36,770 nt of DNA, from contig JAUSPM010000224.1 of assembly GCA_030655675.1 (NCBI GenBank), forward strand, positions 1 through 36,770, written 5' to 3'. The notes beneath the pieces were generated by a model. The model was not told the DNA's origin and searched no databases. It worked only from the letters and a program-made list of their open reading frames with translations. Origin of the DNA: Methanosarcinaceae archaeon. GTDB lineage: Archaea; Halobacteriota; Methanosarcinia; Methanosarcinales; Methanosarcinaceae. Each line of letters starts with the position of its first letter. Within the stretch, counting starts at the first letter, position 1. The position numbers were made by a program, and so were the translations under genes. Shown here in pieces: positions 34,732 through 36,770 of this stretch.

Positions 34732-35385
34732 ATGAGAATTCCAAAAGGTAAATTGGTAAAGACATATCCGAAAAAATCAGAATATACAATTGTAATCAAA
34801 CAATTGAAAGCTGATAAATTTAATGGTTACCTACTTGTAAATACACCAATCGATGGTATTGATGCTAAGGGGTATCTGGTTTTTGAAGGTGGGGTGCCAA
34901 TATTTGCATATTATGAACACGAGGATGTTCTTAAGGGTGATCATGCCATAAAGATGAGCGCAGCCAATTTTACAACTAATGACTCGGTTTTGGAATTTCA
35001 TGAACTATCAAAACACCAGATAGACATTTGTAAATTGTATATCAATTGTATGAATGATACCGGGGCGAAGATCAATGAAATTGATATAAATAAAAAATTT
35101 GAATTGCCTATATCTTCTAAAGAATCTTTTTGTGATAAAACCAGTAGTGCGCCAAATAAATCAATATGCAATTTATGTAATGATCAATGTGTATCATCGA
35201 TTGCTGACCCGGAACGCCTGACACTTAAAAACGACTCTGTGGTACTTGATATTATAAATAATATCAATATTAATTCAGAAAATGAACTTGACGCGTTTCT
35301 GAAGGAAAAAATGAGATTATTTAAAGAACAATCAAGTGTAATGCTGGATTGTATGGGGCTTGGCCACATGAAAAAAGTAGAATGA
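34732..35385 (+). CDS. Uncharacterised archaeal protein (possibly DUF2226-like) with CxxCxxxC motif
   Basis: MRIPKGKLVKTYPKKSEYTIVIKQLKADKFNGYLLVNTPIDGIDAKGYLVFEGGVPIFAYYEHE; SICNLCNDQC in the C-terminal half. Family name is tentative. Confidence 0.6.
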   Translation: MRIPKGKLVKTYPKKSEYTIVIKQLKADKFNGYLLVNTPIDGIDAKGYLVFEGGVPIFAYYEHEDVLKGDHAIKMSAANFTTNDSVLEFHELSKHQIDICKLYINCMNDTGAKINEIDINKKFELPISSKESFCDKTSSAPNKSICNLCNDQCVSSIADPERLTLKNDSVVLDIINNININSENELDAFLKEKMRLFKEQSSVMLDCMGLGHMKKVE

Positions 35386-35468
35386 GCCTTGTGATCACGC
35401 GATTTTGATATGTATATTTTACTCTTATTGAATACCTTTAAAAGTCATGTCGTCAATACTTGCAATCA

Positions 35469-36680
35469 ATGACTGATATTATTATTGTTCGATATGGTGA
35501 GCTGGCCCTGAAAAGCACCGGTGTCCGGAACTGGTATGAGAGGAAACTTGTCCAAAACATAGCAGCGATGCTTAAATTCAGGGGTATGGGATCTTCACAG
35601 ATAAAGCGTGAATGGGGACGTATTTTTGTTCATACGACAAACCCGGAAGCAGCCGGAATTGTCGCTGATGTTTTTGGTGTTGTATCGACTTCACCTGCCA
35701 TATCAAGCAACGCAACGCTTGGGGATGCAGCGAAAGTATGTGCTGACATTGGTGCTGGCATGATAAATGATGGCGAATCTTTTGCGATCCGCACACGTCG
35801 GACCGGAAATCATAGTTTTTCATCTCGCGACATTGGTATTAAATGTGGGGATGCAGTTTGGGAGCGTCTGGTATCTATTGGTCAGAGTCCATCTGTGAAC
35901 CTTACTGATCCTGATAAGGAAATTTTTGTTGAGATGCGACAGAGCAGGGCGTATATTTACACTACAAAATCCAAAGGTGTTGGCGGATTCCCACTTGGTA
36001 CACAGGGTAAAATGGTTGCACTGGTGTCAGGAGGTATCGATTCTCCTGTTTCTGCATGGCTTATGATGAAACGTGGTGTTGAGATTATTCCTGTTTATTG
36101 TAATAACGAGCCATTCTCTGACGAGACCACACGTGAGAGGGCAATGGATTGCATAAAGGTTCTTGCAGACTGGGCACCGGGGCATCCCATGAAAGTGTAT
36201 GAGGTCCCACATGGTGATAGTCTAACAGCGTTTCTGACAGATTGTGAATACAAGAACACATGCTTGATGTGTCGCCGTACTATGTATCGTGAAGCATTTG
36301 AGATTATGAAAAAGGAAGGCGCAAGCGGTATTATCACTGGTGCATCACTCGGACAGGTTGCATCCCAGACATCTGCAAATATGTATGCAGAGGTGTATGG
36401 TCTTGGTATTCCTTTGTATCATCCGTTAATAGGGCATGACAAGACAGAGATAATTGACATTGCCAATCGTATCGGCACCTTCAATTCATCCATTAAGCCG
36501 GCTACATGCTGCACTGCTGTGCCTGATTTCCCGGAAGTTAAAGCAAAGGTTGATGCACTTGCACTTGAAGAGAAAAAAGTAGATATCGATGATCTTGTAT
36601 CGTATTCCGTGTCAAATGCAAAAGTAATTATTATCGATAGTCTATCGAGTATTTCCGATCAAAATAACGATGGTAAATAA
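35469..36680 (+). CDS. thiI: tRNA 4-thiouridine / thiazole sulfurtransferase ThiI
   Basis: MTDIIIVRYGELALKSTGVRNWYERKL, THUMP region, KMVALVSGGIDSPVSAWLMMKRG PP-loop, CLMCRRTMYREAFEIMKKEGASGIITGASLGQVASQT. Confidence 0.94.
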   Translation: MTDIIIVRYGELALKSTGVRNWYERKLVQNIAAMLKFRGMGSSQIKREWGRIFVHTTNPEAAGIVADVFGVVSTSPAISSNATLGDAAKVCADIGAGMINDGESFAIRTRRTGNHSFSSRDIGIKCGDAVWERLVSIGQSPSVNLTDPDKEIFVEMRQSRAYIYTTKSKGVGGFPLGTQGKMVALVSGGIDSPVSAWLMMKRGVEIIPVYCNNEPFSDETTRERAMDCIKVLADWAPGHPMKVYEVPHGDSLTAFLTDCEYKNTCLMCRRTMYREAFEIMKKEGASGIITGASLGQVASQTSANMYAEVYGLGIPLYHPLIGHDKTEIIDIANRIGTFNSSIKPATCCTAVPDFPEVKAKVDALALEEKKVDIDDLVSYSVSNAKVIIIDSLSSISDQNNDGK

Positions 36681-36686
36681 CATTAG

Positions 36687-36770
36687 TGTTTTTGTTTAGA
36701 TAGTGCAACGTTGTGGCGCAGAATGTTTAATGAGTTCATGATAAAAACGATTCTACCACCCGCGCAAGAG
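36687..36770 (-). repeat. Dispersed intergenic repeat family B, copy 3 (reverse orientation, cut by window end)
   Basis: Reverse complement ctcttgcgcgggtggtagAATCGTTTTTATCATGAACTcATTAAACAtTCTGcgcCACAACGttgCAC...TAAACAAAAAC closely matches 28633-28699. Confidence 0.75.

Overview
Euryarchaeal (Methanosarcinales-like, by gene content and order) chromosomal segment. Positions 1-8376 hold a conserved information-processing cluster: RNAP A' (3' part, starting at the NADFDGD active-site motif), A'', L30e, NusA-like KH protein, S12, S7, EF-2, EF-1alpha and S10. It is followed by a tRNA-Arg(CCG), a geranylgeranyl-reductase-like flavoprotein and an ACT-domain regulator. Positions ~10.5-26.3 kb form a dense redox island: a 16-haem-motif membrane cytochrome with a 76-aa tetrahaem repeat, a 9-haem cytochrome, an 11-haem cytochrome with a PGF-CTERM-like tail, a polyferredoxin-like protein, a monohaem/EF-hand protein with a PGF-like tail, an NrfD/FeS/molybdopterin oxidoreductase (Psr-like) operon, an ABC-2 exporter, a cytochrome/FeS/NrfD operon, and a cupredoxin. 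The right end holds pyruvate kinase, a PUA-PAPS-reductase-ferredoxin fusion, an AI-2E-family permease, archaeal ThrRS, acylphosphatase, an uncharacterised Cys-motif protein and ThiI. The intergenic spaces carry at least two dispersed repeat families, one a hairpin family with compensatory base changes, and three plausible small membrane-protein ORFs. The best candidate for an undescribed system is the redox island, which looks like an archaeal extracellular or intercellular electron-transfer locus. Its molybdopterin subunit is atypical: only six Cys, a CxxCH motif after the Tat signal, and Ser in place of the third cluster Cys. All family assignments come from motif recognition by eye; no searches were run.
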